Below, piece after piece: positions 7,522 through 15,637 of a stretch of 64,000 nt of DNA (the first letter of the stretch is position 1; each line of letters begins with the position of its first letter). The stretch is taken from contig NZ_CP090349.1 of assembly GCF_021398735.1 (NCBI RefSeq), positions 248,001 through 312,000 on the forward strand. The letters run 5' to 3'. This DNA is from Methylobacterium oryzae (GTDB taxonomy: Bacteria > Pseudomonadota > Alphaproteobacteria > Rhizobiales > Beijerinckiaceae). A program made the position numbers and the translations under genes. The notes below the pieces were generated by a model. That model saw nothing but the letters and a program-made list of their open reading frames with translations. It searched no databases and was not told the DNA's origin.

Positions 7522-7545
7522 CTGCTGACAGAATGCTGTCAGCAG
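7522..7545. promoter_or_regulatory. Perfect operator palindrome for the YafY regulator
   Basis: CTGCTGACAG (7522-7531) and CTGTCAGCAG (7536-7545) form a perfect 10-base inverted repeat around AATG. It sits 11 bases before the regulator start and about 60 before the GST start, which is where an autoregulatory operator for both genes is expected. CTGACAG/CTGTCAG half-sites are common beside WYL regulators. Confidence 0.75.
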
Positions 7546-7607
7546 GGCGTCCCTACAAGTCCTCCCGCCACGGCCATCCCGCGCGCCGTGCCGACAGGAA
7601 CCGCGCC

Positions 7608-8216
7608 ATGATCACCCTGTACCACGCCCCGCAATCGCGCTCCTCGCGCATCGTCTGGCTCTTGGAGGAGATGGGAGTTCCCTACACCATCGCGCCGGTC
7701 TCGATCTTCCGGCCGATGACGGGCGAGGGCGTGCCGGACGCCACCAATCCGCATCCCGACAAGCGCGTCCCGGCCGTCCTGCACGCGGGCGGTCTGGTCA
7801 CCGAGTCCCAGGCCATCGTGCTCTACCTGGCGGAGACGTTCCCCGAAGCCGGGCTGGCGCCGGCGGTGGGCGCCCCCGAGCGCGGCGCGTACCTGACGTG
7901 GCTGGCCTGGTACGTCGCCGAGTTCGAGCCCGCGCTGTTCGCCGGCCTGACGGGCGAGCTCGCGGGATCACCGCAGAAGCGCCGGAACCACGCGGCGGTG
8001 GTCGACCGCCTGGAAGCCGCCCTGGCGCGCGGCCCCTACGTGATGGGCGCGCGGTTCTCCGGCGCCGACATCCTGATCGGCAGCGCCCTGGGCTTCGGCC
8101 GCGCGGCCTTCCCGCCGAGCGCGGCCCTCGATGCCTATCTGGACCGCTGCCGGGCGCGCCCGGCCGCCCTGCGCGCCGCGGCGAAGGACGGCGCGTCGGG
8201 GCCGCAAGCCGCCTAA
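7608..8216 (+). CDS. Glutathione S-transferase
   Basis: This 202-residue cytosolic enzyme conjugates glutathione to electrophiles. The N-terminal thioredoxin fold begins MITLYHAPQSRSSRIVWLLE, with the typical SRSSR glutathione-activating region, and carries KRVPAVLHAGGLVTESQAIV with cis-Pro and the ES glutathione-binding pair. The C-terminal helical domain includes GARFSGADILIG, the usual N-capping motif. GACAGGAA precedes the ATG. The gene is probably controlled by the divergent WYL regulator through the operator at 7522. Substrate unknown. Confidence 0.9.
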   Translation: MITLYHAPQSRSSRIVWLLEEMGVPYTIAPVSIFRPMTGEGVPDATNPHPDKRVPAVLHAGGLVTESQAIVLYLAETFPEAGLAPAVGAPERGAYLTWLAWYVAEFEPALFAGLTGELAGSPQKRRNHAAVVDRLEAALARGPYVMGARFSGADILIGSALGFGRAAFPPSAALDAYLDRCRARPAALRAAAKDGASGPQAA

Positions 8217-8404
8217 CGCAGACGGGGCGCCGCTCCCGATTCCCGAGTGGTCGGAGCGGCCCGGACGCAATTGCGGGAATGCCGCCGCAACGGTTCCGAG
8301 CGGCTCCGGCGACCGCGGGTGTTCCGGGACACGCCGGGCCCGAAAGCTTGAGCGTACATCGGGATCACACCGCGAACACAGTCGCGAACCCGATGGAGAC
8401 GACG

Positions 8405-8509
8405 ATGACCTGGACCAACCGCATCGCCCTGGCGGCGACCCTGATCGCCGGCGAGGTCGCCCTCGTGACCTACGCGCAGGCCCTCAGCCTGCCGGCCCAT
8501 TTCGCGTGA
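8405..8509 (+). CDS. 34-residue membrane protein, MTxTNR family
   Basis: The peptide starts MTWTNRIALAATLIAGEVAL and ends YAQALSLPAHFA: one hydrophobic helix with a short polar tail. GGAG at 8395-8398 is 6 bases before the ATG at 8405, which I prefer over the ATG at 8393. It is a diverged paralogue of the peptide at 5525-5641. It lies just upstream of the second MVLKGF cassette. Function unknown. Confidence 0.55.
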   Translation: MTWTNRIALAATLIAGEVALVTYAQALSLPAHFA

Positions 8510-8687
8510 GCGAGACGGGCCCGGCGGCCGTCTCGCTCACCGACGCCGCCTGAACGCGCGCCGAACGGTTCCGCGGCGCAGCGTGACTCTTCGCACCGCA
8601 CGCAGCCGGCCGATCCGGCATCATCATTGCAGTTGGTGATCCCGGGTCTCGCCCGAGACCCGCCGCTTGATGAAAGGAGTGCACGAC

Positions 8688-8786
8688 ATGGTCCTGAAGG
8701 GCTTCTCCTACGCGATGATCGGCGCCTTCCTGGGCGGCCTCGCGATGACGGTGACCGGCTCGGCCGGGGTGCTGATGGGCTTCTGA
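8688..8786 (+). CDS. 32-residue single-pass membrane protein, copy 2
   Basis: Near-identical to the product at 4894-4992, with changes at three positions late in the peptide (A to T, S to G, final L to F). The AAAGGAG ribosome site and its spacing are the same. Retention of the open frame, with mostly conservative changes in the coding part and more changes around it, supports selection on the peptide. Function unknown; a small membrane-inserted regulator is one possibility. Confidence 0.7.
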   Translation: MVLKGFSYAMIGAFLGGLAMTVTGSAGVLMGF

Positions 8787-8843
8787 GCTGCGGCGGCCCT
8801 CGGGGCCGCCCGGGCGACGGACTGCCCGAACGGACGGCGTGAG

Positions 8844-8865
8844 CGGCGGGGCGAGAGCCCCGCCG
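8844..8865 (+). terminator. Hairpin terminator after second small gene
   Basis: CGGCGGGG (8844-8851) pairs with CCCCGCCG (8858-8865) around CGAGAG. The loop differs from the copy at 5047-5068 while the stem is identical, so the pairing is conserved. Confidence 0.6.
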
Positions 8866-8926
8866 TTCCCGTATGCGGGGATCGGACCGCGCGGCGGAGC
8901 CGCCGATCCCGGCCGCTCCGCCCCGG

Positions 8927-9088
8927 TCAGGCCGCTTCCTTGCGGGTGACGACGAGCGCCCAGATCGTCGCCGGGATCCATCCGATGATCGTCAGGTGGA
9001 GGATGATGCAGAGGATGCCCTGAAACACCTTTCCGCGCAGGAACATGGCGAGCCACGGCGCGAGAAAGCAGATGAGGATCATGATCAT
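8927..9088 (-). CDS. Pmp3/YqaE (UPF0057) family membrane protein
   Basis: This 53-residue protein starts MIMILICFLAPWLAMFLRGK and continues VFQGILCIILHLTIIGWIPA, then TIWALVVTRKEAA. The two hydrophobic helices and the C-terminal G-WIP-A-IWA-V block are the Pmp3/YqaE signature. Family members are stress-responsive plasma membrane proteins affecting membrane potential and ion tolerance. A second in-frame ATG two codons later could also serve as start. The gene stands alone between two convergent or divergent neighbours. Confidence 0.85.
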   Translation of the reverse strand: MIMILICFLAPWLAMFLRGKVFQGILCIILHLTIIGWIPATIWALVVTRKEAA

Positions 9089-9172
9089 GGGGGCAACGGG
9101 TCTCCGCGTTCGTGAGCGAACACGGATCGCGGCGGCTGGTTCCGGACGGCCGAGCTTCCGCCGCGGCCCGGC

Positions 9173-10687
9173 CTAGGCGTCGGACCGCGCGCTCAGATAC
9201 GCCCTGAGACGCGAGGCCCGACCGGAGCCGTCGATGCACTCGATCCCGCCGCCCGTGTTCAGCGTGTGGAGGCAGCTGCCGGGCCAGGCCGGGCCGGGCT
9301 CGATCCGGTCGAGGATGGTCTGGGCGAACCCCTCCGGGTCGAGCCGGTCGATGCGCGCCAGCGACAGGGCGCGTCCGTAACCGTGGGCGCAATCCTGGAC
9401 CGGCCGGATCAGGACCCCGTCGCGCGCGACGATCCGGCCCGCGGGCCGGGCGAAGGACGGGTCGACCAGCACGGGATTAGCCGGATGCGGCGCGTACGGC
9501 CCCCGGAAGTCGGGCGCGGACCAGAGATACAGCGCGTCGTGGTGGCAGCCCGATCCGGGCGGGGCGCCGACGGGCGCGTCCCGGACGGTGGCGAACATCC
9601 ACCAGCGGCCGCCGTGCTCGAGGAGCGTCGCGTCGCTCGCGACCACGCCGGAGAGGAGCGTCGCCTCTTTCACCCAGCCGCCCGGATAGCGGGTCGCCCG
9701 GTAGAGATCGACCGTGCCGGCCGCGGAACTCTCCGGCACCATCCAGACGGAGCCCGCGCGCGCGAACACGAACGGGTAGGAGAGGTGGTGCGGCTCCTCC
9801 AGCACCGGGACGGGCGGCCCCTCGGGCCCGTCCGGCCCGAAGCGGACCGCCGAGATGATCGCCTTGCCGGTCGCGTGCGGGAACTCCTCCACGAAGACGT
9901 GGGTCGTCCCGTCGACCGCGAGGGGGAACGGGTCGGCGTAGAAGCGCCGCCCGTCGTCGGGCAGCACCTGCCAGCCCTCCGCGGGATGGCGGCCCAGCGC
10001 GACGAGGTCCGGCCCGCGGAGGGTCCGCCACCCGGTGCGCCAGTGTGGGGCGTGGTAGCACAGCCTGTACAGGCGGCCGACGAGGCTCCGGGCGACGAGC
10101 CGCGCCGGCCGGGACGCCAGGATCCGCGCCGGACGGGCGGGCGCGGCCGCGGCGGGCGTCGCCGCGAAGGCGCGGCCGTCCGACCGGGCCCGCAGGGCGG
10201 CGACGACGAGCGTCGCCGTGCGCGACAGGGCATCCTCGAACGAGACGGCGATGGAACCCCGGTAGTCCGAGCCGAGGCGACCCGCGGCGACGACGGTGCC
10301 GCCTTCGAGGAGGTCGAGATGCGGGACCCGGCCGGCGAGCAGGCTCGCGAGCAGGCCGGTCTCGCCGAGGCCGCCGTCGTAGGCCACGCGCCAGACCGGG
10401 CAGGAGGCGGCCGCGTCGCCGCACAGGTCGAGCACGAGGTCCGGGGTCCCGGGACGGGTCCAGGCCGCGAGATCGGCGGGCGGCACGGGCCGCGACCCGT
10501 TCGGCGCCAGCCGGAAGATCAGGGCTTCCAGGCGGAACAGCAGATCGGCCTGTGCCGGCCACCCGTCCGGACCGGGCGCGGCGTCGACGCTCACCGCCGC
10601 GATGCCCGGCAGGCCGGACAGCCGGTCCAGCAGCGCGACGTGCCAGCGCCGCGGGTTCGCGCCGTCGAGGCGAACTCTCACATGCAT
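9173..10687 (-). CDS. GINT1-like glycan-modifying protein with beta-propeller domain
   Basis: The 504-residue protein from the ATG at 10687 (MHVRVRLDGANPRRW) has an N-terminal Rossmann-like region of about 180 residues. Its C-terminal half has repeated blade motifs: FYADPFPLAVDGTTHVFVEE, YPFVFARAGSVWMVPESS, DATLLEHGGRWWMFATVRD and HPANPVLVDP. These match the domain annotated as the N-terminal part of glucosamine inositolphosphorylceramide transferases, related to GH43-like propellers. A role in surface glycan or glycolipid synthesis is inferred. The open frame runs on to 11173, but codons above 10687 overlap the porin promoter region. It stands alone. Confidence 0.6.
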   Translation of the reverse strand: MHVRVRLDGANPRRWHVALLDRLSGLPGIAAVSVDAAPGPDGWPAQADLLFRLEALIFRLAPNGSRPVPPADLAAWTRPGTPDLVLDLCGDAAASCPVWRVAYDGGLGETGLLASLLAGRVPHLDLLEGGTVVAAGRLGSDYRGSIAVSFEDALSRTATLVVAALRARSDGRAFAATPAAAAPARPARILASRPARLVARSLVGRLYRLCYHAPHWRTGWRTLRGPDLVALGRHPAEGWQVLPDDGRRFYADPFPLAVDGTTHVFVEEFPHATGKAIISAVRFGPDGPEGPPVPVLEEPHHLSYPFVFARAGSVWMVPESSAAGTVDLYRATRYPGGWVKEATLLSGVVASDATLLEHGGRWWMFATVRDAPVGAPPGSGCHHDALYLWSAPDFRGPYAPHPANPVLVDPSFARPAGRIVARDGVLIRPVQDCAHGYGRALSLARIDRLDPEGFAQTILDRIEPGPAWPGSCLHTLNTGGGIECIDGSGRASRLRAYLSARSDA

Positions 10688-11190
10688 GGCGCCCCGGTTC
10701 CCATCGCGCGGTCGTCGCGACGACGACTGTCGAGTCCATCTATTTTCCCGTTGGTAACAGGAGTCATAACTTCGGATCGAGGCCCGGGACGCGCGGGTGA
10801 TCGGACCCTCGATCGGGATCCGCGGGATGAAAACCTGTCTCGCGGCGGCGGGGGCGTTCCGGCACCTTGCCGGGTTGCCCAGGCCGGTGTCGGGATCCCG
10901 CGAGAGCGATCGGGATCGCCGACGCGCCGTCCGGCGACCGACCGGCACCGGGTGTGGCGTGCCCGTCACACCCGGTGCCAACCCGACATCTCGATGCAAC
11001 CAAAACGCTGCCGCGTTGTTGTCGCGCTCACCCGCGTGATGCGCGCTGTATTTCCGCGCTTCGTCGCGTCTTGAAGGATGCTTTACTCTGGCATTTCGGG
11101 CCTTCGACAGGCGGTGTGACCTCAAAACTACAGCCATTTCCCCCGGTGATCGGTAGCCACACCGCCAGATCACACATTCGGGGAACCGAC
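10688..11190. other. Long divergent intergenic region with a perfect hairpin
   Basis: About 500 bases separate the glycan gene from the porin gene. No credible gene is seen. At 10944-10979 GGCACCGGGTGTG pairs perfectly with CACACCCGGTGCC around a 10-base loop. The final 200 bases before the porin are less GC-rich and probably hold its promoter. A long untranslated leader or a small RNA ending at the hairpin would both fit. Confidence 0.5.
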
Positions 11191-12024
11191 ATGACCAAGC
11201 TCCTGGCCTCGCTGGCCGCCTTCACGGCCCTCACCGCCGCCGCCTCGGCCGCCGACCTGCCGCGCCGCGCCGCCCCGCCGCCGGTGTTCACCCCCGTCCC
11301 GGTCTTCACCTGGACCGGCGCCTACTTCGGTATCAACGCCGGCTACGCCTTCGACGCCAGCGACCGCAACACCGGCAACACCTTCGCCGTCCCCTTCCCC
11401 TACGCCGCCCCCGGCACCGTCGCCTCCTTCCGCAACCGCAGCCAGGACGGCTTCTCCGGCGGTGGCCAGATCGGCTACAACTGGCAGATCACCCCCGGCT
11501 CCGGCCTCGTGATCGGTGTCGAGGCCGACGCCCAGTACCTCGACTTCGGCCGTAACCGGAACAGCGCCTTCATCTCCGGCGCGCTGGCCCCCGGCTACTA
11601 CGTCACCGACCCGCGCGGCCTCTCCAGCCTCGACTTCTTCGGCACCGTCCGCGGCCGCCTCGGCTACGCCTTCGACCGCACCCTCGTGTACGGCACCGGC
11701 GGCTTCGCCTACGGCTCCGGCAGCGCCGACCGCTCCTTCGGCGGCTATGCCGGCAACGACAGCTTCCGCACCGGCTGGGCCGTCGGCGGCGGCATCGAGT
11801 ACGCCCTGCCCACCGACTCGTTCCTGAACTTCTTCCGCTCCTCGGCCGTGACGCTCAAGGTCGAAGGCCTGTACGTCAACCTCGACCGCAACACCCGCAA
11901 CCAGGGCGCGTTCGTCATCAACGCCGCCAACAACTTCCCGGTCGTCTACAGCGGCATCGGTCGCCGCTCCGACGAGTTCGCCGTCGTCCGCGCCGGCCTG
12001 AACTACAAGTTCGGCTCCTACTGA
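11191..12024 (+). CDS. Omp31/OmpA-like outer membrane beta-barrel porin
   Basis: This is a 277-residue outer membrane protein. A signal peptide (MTKLLASLAAFTALTAAASA, cut before ADLPRR) is followed by PVFTWTGAYFGINAGYAF, the classic start of the rhizobial Omp25/Omp31 porin family. Alternating strands with aromatic girdle residues follow, ending VVRAGLNYKFGSY. Such proteins are abundant and may stabilise the envelope. GGGGAACC precedes the ATG. Its 5' coding part is nearly identical to the gene at 63715. Hairpins at 12039-12120 close the unit. Confidence 0.9.
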   Translation: MTKLLASLAAFTALTAAASAADLPRRAAPPPVFTPVPVFTWTGAYFGINAGYAFDASDRNTGNTFAVPFPYAAPGTVASFRNRSQDGFSGGGQIGYNWQITPGSGLVIGVEADAQYLDFGRNRNSAFISGALAPGYYVTDPRGLSSLDFFGTVRGRLGYAFDRTLVYGTGGFAYGSGSADRSFGGYAGNDSFRTGWAVGGGIEYALPTDSFLNFFRSSAVTLKVEGLYVNLDRNTRNQGAFVINAANNFPVVYSGIGRRSDEFAVVRAGLNYKFGSY

Positions 12025-12038
12025 GATCGACCAGCGAC

Positions 12039-12079
12039 GGTCGGGTGCGACGCTCGCATCCCGACCGTCGCACCCGACC
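12039..12079 (+). terminator. 14-base inverted repeat after porin gene
   Basis: GGTCGGGTGCGACG (12039-12052) and CGTCGCACCCGACC (12066-12079) are perfectly complementary around a 13-base loop, 15 bases after the porin stop. There is no T run, so it may serve in mRNA 3' protection as much as termination. Confidence 0.65.
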
Positions 12080-12088
12080 CGAAACGCG

Positions 12089-12120
12089 AAGGGGCCGCTT
12101 CCCACAGGAGGCGGCCCCTT
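12089..12120 (+). terminator. Second hairpin after porin gene
   Basis: AAGGGGCCGC (12089-12098) pairs with GCGGCCCCTT (12111-12120) around a 12-base loop and is followed by CGCCGTTCGG. Together with the hairpin at 12039 it forms a tandem terminator fitting a highly expressed porin transcript. Confidence 0.65.
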
Positions 12121-12220
12121 CGCCGTTCGGGCGGGCCGAACGCGGCCCGCCGTCCTCGCGAGCGCGGCGGCGCGGAAGCTCGACGGCCGGCCGACGATGC
12201 GGCCGGCCCGGGATCGAGCC

Positions 12221-12334
12221 TCAGCCGATCGCCCAGAAGAGCGGCAGGGCGCCCGCCAGGAACAGCGCTGAGGAGATGAGCACGGCGACGCGCTCGCGAT
12301 GGCGGAGGATGAGGGCGTGGGGCTGGGCGAACAT
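12221..12334 (-). CDS. Small hydrophobic protein
   Basis: From the ATG at 12334 the 37-residue product starts MFAQPHALILRHRERVAVLI and ends in a hydrophobic helix LFLAGALPLFWAIG. It has a basic N-terminus and one membrane segment. GGCTCCCTCAGCTCCGCC precedes the start, giving only a weak ribosome site. It may be real because such short membrane genes are common here, but evidence is thin. Confidence 0.4.
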   Translation of the reverse strand: MFAQPHALILRHRERVAVLISSALFLAGALPLFWAIG

Positions 12335-12554
12335 GGGATGGCGGAGCTGAGGGAGCCGGATCGGAGGTGCGCGGTCACGCTGGCATCCGAACCTTGACGG
12401 ATCGGGGGCAGGTCGCGTCATCCACAGGCGGTCGTCGGCGGGTGTCGCGGCCGTGCCACAGAGGCCGGCGGCAGGGCCGCCGCTCGGCGCTCCGCACCGG
12501 TACCGCGACGGGCGTCCGGGCGTCCGGGCCGTCGCCGGGGCGTCGCGGCGCGCC

Positions 12555-14666
12555 TCAGGCGACGGCCGAGTCGGGGCGGCCGGGTGGCACGAAGGTTTCG
12601 GGCGCGTCGATCTGCGCGGCGAACCGCTCGATCGGCTGCGGCCTGCTGATCAGGTAGCCCTGGACCTCGTCGCAGGCCTCCGCGGCCAGGAAGCGCATCT
12701 GCGCCTCCGTCTCGACGCCCTCCGCTACGACGCTCATCCCGAGGCTGCGGCCGAGCCCCAGAACCGCCCGCACGATCACCGCCGCCTGCGGACTGACCTC
12801 GACATGGCCCACGAAGGACCGGTCGATCTTGATCTTGTCGAAGGGGAAGGCCTGCAGCGTCGCGAGGGACGAGTAGCCGGTGCCGAAATCGTCCATCGCG
12901 ATGGACACGCCGAAGGCCTTCAGCCGGCGCAGGATGCCGAGCGCCCGCGCCATGTCGTTGATGATCAGGGTCTCGGTGATCTCGAGTTCGAGCCGCGTCG
13001 GCGCGAGGCCCGTCTCGGTCAGGATGGCCAGCACGCGCTCGGGCAGATCCGCCTGCTGGAACTGGCGCGGCGACAGGTTCACCGCCACCTTCAGCGGGTG
13101 CGCCCAGCGGGCCGCCTCGCGGCAGGCGGCCCGGAGCACCCACTCGCCGAGCGGCAGGATCAGCCCGCTCTCCTCCGCCAGGGGGATGAAGGCGTTCGGC
13201 GGCACGAGGCCGCGGGTCGGATGCTCCCAGCGCACGAGCGCCTCGAACCCGAGAAGCCGGCCGGTGGCGGTGCTCACCTGCGGTTGATAGTGCAGGATGA
13301 GCTCGTCGCCCTCGATCGCCTGGCGCAGGTCGCGCTCCAGATCGCGCCGGGCCGCCTCGGCCGCGTCCATCGCGGGCTCGAACACCCGGTGGGTGTTCCG
13401 CCCCTCGGTCTTCGCCCGGTACAGGGCGAGGTCGGCGCGGCGGACCAGCGTCTCGCTGTCGAAGCCGTGGCCGGGTGCCCGGGCGATGCCGACGCTCAGG
13501 CCCACCTTCAGCCGCCGCTTGCCGAAGGGGATCGGCGCCTGGACGGCCGCGATCAGGCGCGCCGCCAGGGCCTCCGCGCGGGTGGGGTCGTCCGCATCGG
13601 CAACCAGCACGGCGAACTCGTCGCCGCTGAAGCGCGCCACCATGTCGTCGGCCCGCAGCACCGCGCGGATGCGATGGGCCACCGCCCGGAGCAGGAAGTC
13701 CCCGGCCGCGTGGCCGAGGCTGTCGTTGACGGCCTTGAAGCGGTCGAGGTCGAGGCACAGCACCGCGCAGGTGCCGCCGTTCAGATGCAGGTCGGCGAGC
13801 CGGATCTCGAGCCGCTCGTAGAACAGGGCGCGGTTGGGCAGGTCGGTGAGGCCGTCGTGGCGCGCCATGTGGGCGACCTGCCCCTCGGCGGCCTTGCGGG
13901 CGCTGATGTCGATCTGGGTGCCGATGAAGCGCACCGCGCGGCCGTCGGCGGCGCGCGCCACCACCTTGCCGCGCGTCATCATCCAGGCCCAGGAGCCGTC
14001 CTTGCGGCGCATGCGATGCTCGGACATGTAGGTCGGCGCCCGCCCGCTCAGGTGCTCGATCAGGGCCCGCTCGGCCGCGCCCGCATCCTCCGGGTGGAGC
14101 AGGGCCCGCCACGTCCGCGCGTGGCTCGCCAGTTCGCCGGGCTCGTAGCCCAGGACCCCCCACCAGCGGTCGGAGGACCACGCCTCCCCGGTCGTGAGAT
14201 CGCAGTCCCAGAGCCCGTCGCTGCCCGCATCCTGCGCCAGGGCGAGGCGGGTCTCGCTGACCTGCAGCGTCTCCTCCGCCCGCTTGCGCGCGGTGATGTC
14301 CGTGAAGGTCCGCACCGCACCGCCGTCGGGCAGCGGCACGGTGCGGATCTCCAGCACGGTGCCGTCGGGGCGCTCGCGCTCGTAGGTGTGGGCGCGGCAC
14401 TCCAGGCCGCCCGCGGCCACCCAGCGCTGCAGGGTCTCGCTCGCCTTCCCGAACTCGCCCCGCGCGATCTGGTATTGCCGCACCGCCTCGAAGGTCGGGC
14501 GGGACCGCATCAGGTCCGGCGGCAGGTCGAGCAGCGCGAGGGCGCGGGCATTACAGACCTGAACGACGCCGGCGGCGTCGATCATCATCAGCCCCTGATC
14601 CATCGTGTCGAGAACGGTGTCGAGGAGCTTCGCCTTCTCCCGCAGCGCGACCGTCCCACTGTTCAT
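12555..14666 (-). CDS. PAS-PAS-GGDEF-EAL cyclic-di-GMP enzyme
   Basis: The 703-residue cytosolic protein makes and/or breaks cyclic di-GMP. Domains in order: PAS near 15-130 (TMDQGLMMIDAAGVVQVCNA), PAS with PAC near 145-275 (SDGLWDCDLTTGEAWSSDRW, ending FIGTQIDISARKAAE), GGDEF near 285-440 with the motif SGDEF, and EAL near 450-695 with EALVRWEHP, ETLIIND and DDFGTGYSSL. SGDEF in place of GGDEF is tolerated in some active cyclases. The EAL residues look complete. I chose ATG 14666 because the region before it lacks conserved sequence. There is no membrane anchor; the signal is probably sensed by the PAS domains. Confidence 0.9.
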   Translation of the reverse strand: MNSGTVALREKAKLLDTVLDTMDQGLMMIDAAGVVQVCNARALALLDLPPDLMRSRPTFEAVRQYQIARGEFGKASETLQRWVAAGGLECRAHTYERERPDGTVLEIRTVPLPDGGAVRTFTDITARKRAEETLQVSETRLALAQDAGSDGLWDCDLTTGEAWSSDRWWGVLGYEPGELASHARTWRALLHPEDAGAAERALIEHLSGRAPTYMSEHRMRRKDGSWAWMMTRGKVVARAADGRAVRFIGTQIDISARKAAEGQVAHMARHDGLTDLPNRALFYERLEIRLADLHLNGGTCAVLCLDLDRFKAVNDSLGHAAGDFLLRAVAHRIRAVLRADDMVARFSGDEFAVLVADADDPTRAEALAARLIAAVQAPIPFGKRRLKVGLSVGIARAPGHGFDSETLVRRADLALYRAKTEGRNTHRVFEPAMDAAEAARRDLERDLRQAIEGDELILHYQPQVSTATGRLLGFEALVRWEHPTRGLVPPNAFIPLAEESGLILPLGEWVLRAACREAARWAHPLKVAVNLSPRQFQQADLPERVLAILTETGLAPTRLELEITETLIINDMARALGILRRLKAFGVSIAMDDFGTGYSSLATLQAFPFDKIKIDRSFVGHVEVSPQAAVIVRAVLGLGRSLGMSVVAEGVETEAQMRFLAAEACDEVQGYLISRPQPIERFAAQIDAPETFVPPGRPDSAVA

Positions 14667-14912
14667 ACCCGGGGATCCCAATCGTCCGCCTGGGCGAACA
14701 TTCTGCTGGACGGTGCGAGGTCCCACCGGCGCGGACGGTACCATCGGGGAGCTTTCCGGATTCTTTCCGGAGGCCCGCTTTCAATCGCTGCGTGCACTTC
14801 CGGGCGGCGGACCGCGACGAGGCCGGGGCGCGGATTCCCGAGGCGCCGTCCCGGGCCTTGCCGGGCCGCCCGCGGAGCCCTCTGATAGGCGGCGCGCAGC
14901 GGGGACCGGGCC

Positions 14913-15269
14913 ATGGCCGTGAAGCGGATCGTCACCAACATCCGGACCACGCAGGTCGAGGCGGCGCGGTCCTTCTACGCGGAGGTGCTCGGCCTGGAAG
15001 TGGTCATGGATCACGGCTGGATCCTGACCTTCGCGGCCCCCGGGATGTCGGCGACGCCGCAGATCAGCGTGGCCAGCGCGGGCGGCTCGGGCACGCCGGT
15101 TCCCGACATCTCGGTCGAGGTCGACGACCTGGCGGAGGTCCTCGCCCGCGTGAGGCGGGCGGGCCTGCCCGTGCTGTACGGCCCGGCCCGTGAGCCCTGG
15201 GGCGTGGAGCGGTTCTACGTCCGCGACCCGTTCGACCGGCTGGTCAACATCGTCGCCCATCTGGCGTGA
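14913..15269 (+). CDS. VOC-family (glyoxalase/bleomycin resistance) protein
   Basis: The 118-residue protein has the paired beta-alpha-beta-beta-beta VOC fold: IVTNIRTTQVEAARSFYAEV with LGLEVVMDHGWILTFAAP, then VPDISVEVDDLAEVLARVRR and ERFYVRDPFDRLVNIVAH. Metal-ligand positions are only partly present, so it may be a binding protein or a dioxygenase/lyase relative. GGGACCGGGCC precedes the ATG. It is divergent from the GGDEF-EAL gene, about 245 bases away. Confidence 0.8.
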   Translation: MAVKRIVTNIRTTQVEAARSFYAEVLGLEVVMDHGWILTFAAPGMSATPQISVASAGGSGTPVPDISVEVDDLAEVLARVRRAGLPVLYGPAREPWGVERFYVRDPFDRLVNIVAHLA

Positions 15270-15308
15270 GGCCGCGCGCGAGGCCCTCCGTGAGGCCGGG
15301 CCGGCCGC

Positions 15309-15605
15309 TCACTCGGCCTCGTCCCGGACCAGGGAGATGCAGGTCCGCACCATCTCCTCGAGCCGCAGGTCCTTGGTGTCCCCGATATTGGCGGTCTCCT
15401 CCAGACAGCGCATGAAGTACGCCGCGTCCAGCTTGGGCGACAGCGTGTGGAAGGCCCGGCCCATCCGGGTCGAGAAATCGATCTTGTCGGTCGCGCTCGC
15501 CCGCGGCCACAGCGAGGCCTTGTCGTCCACGGTCAGGCGGGCGGCCTTCGCCGGCAAAGTCGCGCAGGCCAGAGTCACTAAGACGATTATAAGCTTGGTC
15601 TGCAT
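15309..15605 (-). CDS. Small exported protein
   Basis: This 98-residue protein starts MQTKLIIVLVTLACATLPAK, a clear signal peptide cut after AKA, followed by a mature domain of about 76 residues with two cysteines (FMRCLEE and VRTCISL) that could form a disulfide. The family is unknown to me. It diverges from the exported protein at 15701. The upstream in-frame ATG at 15791 lies inside that neighbour and is rejected. Confidence 0.65.
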   Translation of the reverse strand: MQTKLIIVLVTLACATLPAKAARLTVDDKASLWPRASATDKIDFSTRMGRAFHTLSPKLDAAYFMRCLEETANIGDTKDLRLEEMVRTCISLVRDEAE

Positions 15606-15637
15606 TGTAAATCTCCGATCCAGCGGCATAGAACTGC

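Larger units (their letters stand above)
8565..8876 (+). repeat. Duplicated cassette, copy 2
   Basis: This is the second copy of the block at 4776-5083, keeping the GCAGCGTGACTCTTCGCACC element, the AAAGGAG leader, the 32-codon gene and the terminator. The copies differ in the spacer between element and leader (here GATCCCGGGTCTCGCCCGAG, itself a small palindromic stretch) and just after the gene. Confidence 0.75.

Noticed and set aside
8565..8600. EcfG (general stress) promoter in the sequence GGAACCGTTCGGCGCGCGTT on the minus strand
   Set aside because: The spacing between GGAAC and GTT is about 12 bases, not 16-17, and it would point away from the small gene.
9266..11074. Very long open frames antisense to real genes (also near 25755-28931, 30997-34182 and 53745-56921)
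   Set aside because: In GC-rich DNA, antisense frames of real genes stay open. These translate to Arg/Gly/Asp/Val-rich low-complexity sequence with no domains.
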